Notes under the pieces: model-generated | What the model was told of the DNA's origin: nothing | What the model saw: only the letters and a program-made list of their open reading frames with translations | The model's database searches: none | Source: Epilithonimonas xixisoli | GTDB lineage: Bacteria; Bacteroidota; Bacteroidia; Flavobacteriales; Weeksellaceae | Assembly: GCF_004365655.1 (NCBI RefSeq) | Contig: NZ_SOEO01000001.1 | Coordinates: 992,001 to 1,056,000 of the forward strand | Reading direction: 5' to 3' | DNA: 64,000 nucleotides | Translations under genes and position numbers: made by a program | In this document: piece by piece, positions 62,009-64,000 of the stretch | Position numbering within the stretch: the stretch's first letter is position 1 | Layout: each line of letters begins with the position of its first letter

Positions 62009-63955
62009 ATGAATATCACTAAACTTTCTAAGGATTTTGCAGTTCTATTATTTTTTTCGATAAGTCTCAATGCTTTTGCTCAACAGGCAGAAATATCGAG
62101 TCCGGACAAACTTTTGAAAGTGAAAGTTTCTTTGGAAAATCAGGAGTTGATATATTCTGTTTTTTATGAAAATAGGGTAGTTCTGGAAAATTCGCCACTT
62201 GGTTTAACGACCAATGCTGGAGATTTTACCAATAAGATGAGTTGGAAAGATTCCAAAACGTCTTCTGAAAACAAAACTTACAAGAATCAGAAAATCAAAA
62301 AATCAGAAGTTAATTATTCTGCCAATGTTCTGGAAGTAGAAACTCAGAATAATGAAAATAAGATTCTCAAACTTCGATTTCAAGTTAGTAATAATGATAT
62401 TGCTTTCCGCTACGAGATTCCCTCTTGGAAAGACAAATTGAGTTTGGTCGTATTATCTGAAAAAACAGGTTATACTTTTCCAAAACAAACCACCACTTTC
62501 CTTTCTCCAATGATGCCAGCAATGACAGGTTTTGGAAATTCTGCACCAAGCTACGAAAGTGGTTATGAAGCGGATGCAACATTAGGAAAGATTTCAAAAA
62601 ATAAAGAAGGTTATGTTTTTCCAGCGCTTTTTCACATCGGAAAAGATTGGGCAATGATTTCCGAAACTGGCGTTTCCAGCTTGTATTGCGCATCGCATCT
62701 TTCTGAAGCCAATGGAAATACTTACAATATTGCTTATCCGGATCCAAAACAGAATAATGGATTTGGAACTTCAGGCTCAGCGATTTCTCTTCCAGGCGTT
62801 ACACCTTGGAGAACAATTACGGTTGGAAATTCTCTGAAACCAATTGTAGAAACTACGATTCCTTTTGATGTTGTTGAGCCTTTGTATGAAGCTTCTCAGA
62901 ATTATCAATTCGGGAAATCATCTTGGAGCTGGATCATCTGGCAAGATCCAAGTATGAATTACGAAGATCAGGTTAAATTCATTGATTTGGCTTCTCAAAT
63001 GAAATTCGAATATATTCTTGTCGATTCTCTTTGGGATACGAATATTGGAAAAGAAAGATTCAAAGATTTGATTGCTTATGCTAAATCCAAATCGGTAGAT
63101 ATTCTTCTTTGGTACAATTCCAATGGATCAGCAAACGACTCTCCAATGGGACCAAGAAACAAAATGAATACAGCCATCGAACGTAAAAAAGAAATGAAAT
63201 GGCTGAAAGAAGTTGGCGTAAAAGGTTTGAAAGTCGATTTCTTTGGTGGCGACAAACAGGAAACAATTCGTCTTTACGAAGATATTTTGTCTGATGCCAA
63301 TGATTACGGATTGAGCGTGATTTTCCACGGTTCAACTTTGCCGAGAGGTTGGGAAGTAATGTATCCGAATTTTGTAGGAAGTGAAGCAGTTTTAGCTTCC
63401 GAGATGTTGGTTTTTGATCAAAATGTAAGAAATTCAGAATCATTTTACGCAAGCCTTCATCCGTTTATGAGAAACTCGGTTGGAAGTATGGAATTTGGTG
63501 GCGTTGTCCTTAATAAATATTTGACCAAATCCAATACAGAGAAAAATAAAAGACTGACAACAGATGCTTTCCAATTGGCAACCTCGGTTCTTTTCCAAAA
63601 TCCAATTCAGGTTTTCGCTATTACTCCAAATAATTTGACTGATGTTCCAGCTTTCGAATTGGATTTCCTTAAAAAAGTACCAACAACTTGGGACGAAACG
63701 GTTTTTATCGATGGTTATCCAGGGAAATATGTTGTGCTCGCAAGACGTCACAAAGACCAATGGTTTGTAAGTGGCGTGAATGCAGAGAAGAAATCAATCA
63801 AATTAAAACTGAATCTCAATATGTTGAAATCCAAAAAGATGGATTTGATATTTGATTCAAAAAATAATGAAACTCAAACCAAATCTATCAAAATTTCTGA
63901 CAAAGGAGAATTTGAAGTTGAAATTCCAAACAATGGTGGTTTCGTGATTCATTAA
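62009..63955 (+). CDS. GH97 glycoside hydrolase
   Basis: This 648-residue enzyme has a signal peptide (ending LNAFAQQ) and is probably periplasmic. Family architecture is complete: an N-terminal beta-super-sandwich (about 25-275, SSPDKLLKVKVSLENQELIY; VSNNDIAFRYEIPSW), then a catalytic (beta/alpha)8 barrel (WSWIIWQDPSMNYEDQVKFI; FEYILVDSLWDTNIG) and a C-terminal beta domain. The Asp in VKGLKVDFFGGDKQ (about 412) sits where retaining GH97 enzymes carry their nucleophile, whereas SusB-type inverting alpha-glucosidases use glutamates. Alpha-galactosidase, or beta-L-arabinopyranosidase as reported for some GH97 enzymes in arabinan loci, is therefore likelier than alpha-glucosidase. Last complete gene of the window. 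Confidence 0.88.
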   Translation: MNITKLSKDFAVLLFFSISLNAFAQQAEISSPDKLLKVKVSLENQELIYSVFYENRVVLENSPLGLTTNAGDFTNKMSWKDSKTSSENKTYKNQKIKKSEVNYSANVLEVETQNNENKILKLRFQVSNNDIAFRYEIPSWKDKLSLVVLSEKTGYTFPKQTTTFLSPMMPAMTGFGNSAPSYESGYEADATLGKISKNKEGYVFPALFHIGKDWAMISETGVSSLYCASHLSEANGNTYNIAYPDPKQNNGFGTSGSAISLPGVTPWRTITVGNSLKPIVETTIPFDVVEPLYEASQNYQFGKSSWSWIIWQDPSMNYEDQVKFIDLASQMKFEYILVDSLWDTNIGKERFKDLIAYAKSKSVDILLWYNSNGSANDSPMGPRNKMNTAIERKKEMKWLKEVGVKGLKVDFFGGDKQETIRLYEDILSDANDYGLSVIFHGSTLPRGWEVMYPNFVGSEAVLASEMLVFDQNVRNSESFYASLHPFMRNSVGSMEFGGVVLNKYLTKSNTEKNKRLTTDAFQLATSVLFQNPIQVFAITPNNLTDVPAFELDFLKKVPTTWDETVFIDGYPGKYVVLARRHKDQWFVSGVNAEKKSIKLKLNLNMLKSKKMDLIFDSKNNETQTKSIKISDKGEFEVEIPNNGGFVIH

Positions 63956-64000
63956 AATATTTAGACAACAAAAATTAATTAAACAAAATTTATAAAGCTT

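Overview
The window looks like a chromosomal segment of a flavobacterium of the Weeksellaceae (Chryseobacterium/Epilithonimonas type). Reasons: low G+C, SusC/SusD outer-membrane pairs, many signal peptides ending in Ala-Gln (SAQ/NAQ/FAQ), lipoproteins without Gram-positive-style ribosome binding sites, and repeated matches to the Bacteroidota sigma-factor -7 box TAnnTTTG a short distance upstream of genes. All gene names come from protein-sequence recognition by eye; no database search was run.

Layout. 1-12.2 kb is mostly housekeeping: the tail of an OmpA-like protein, mntH with a candidate Mn/Fe-responsive operator, a transaldolase, a TPR protein behind gyrA, a DUF4286 protein, a UbiB/AarF-type kinase and pnp. 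12.2-14 kb is a repeat-rich island: a 184-bp direct repeat, a 21-bp tandem array, several REP-like hairpins, and a gene interrupted by one in-frame stop codon. 14-20 kb holds a one-polypeptide restriction-modification enzyme (nuclease, methyltransferase and target-recognition domain fused), a TonB-type outer-membrane barrel protein and its MarR-type neighbour.

20.4-29.3 kb is the most interesting part. Reading leftward are a tRNA-like RNA with a 134-nt insertion in place of the anticodon arm, an RtcB RNA ligase, and two RlaP-type nucleotidyltransferases packed as an overlapping operon. Reading rightward from the same 0.3-kb control region are a 1331-residue Upf1-like helicase with a C-terminal nuclease-like domain, a HopJ-family protein and a WYL-domain regulator. 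Three regularly phased TTGCG half-sites lie between the two arms. I infer an RNA-repair or RNA-conflict island under shared control.

29.3-38.1 kb returns to household genes: a DEAD-box helicase, two tiny membrane proteins, a rhodanese, queG, a DUF2459 protein, an L,D-transpeptidase-type lipoprotein, a frameshifted GxxExxY gene, alaS and a SixA-like phosphatase. A MITE-like cruciform and more REP-like elements sit in the gaps. 38.6-47.5 kb encodes a cell-surface locus dominated by a 2546-residue secreted protein with thrombospondin-type-3 calcium cassettes, plus a small secreted partner. Two enzymes of less certain role follow.

50.1-64 kb is a polysaccharide utilization locus whose enzyme set (two GH51, three GH43, one GH97) points to arabinan or arabinose-rich pectin side chains. 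SusD binds the chain and SusC imports oligosaccharides. The secreted and lipid-anchored GH43 enzymes cut the backbone and branches, and the GH51 and GH97 enzymes remove terminal sugars. No PUL regulator is inside the window.
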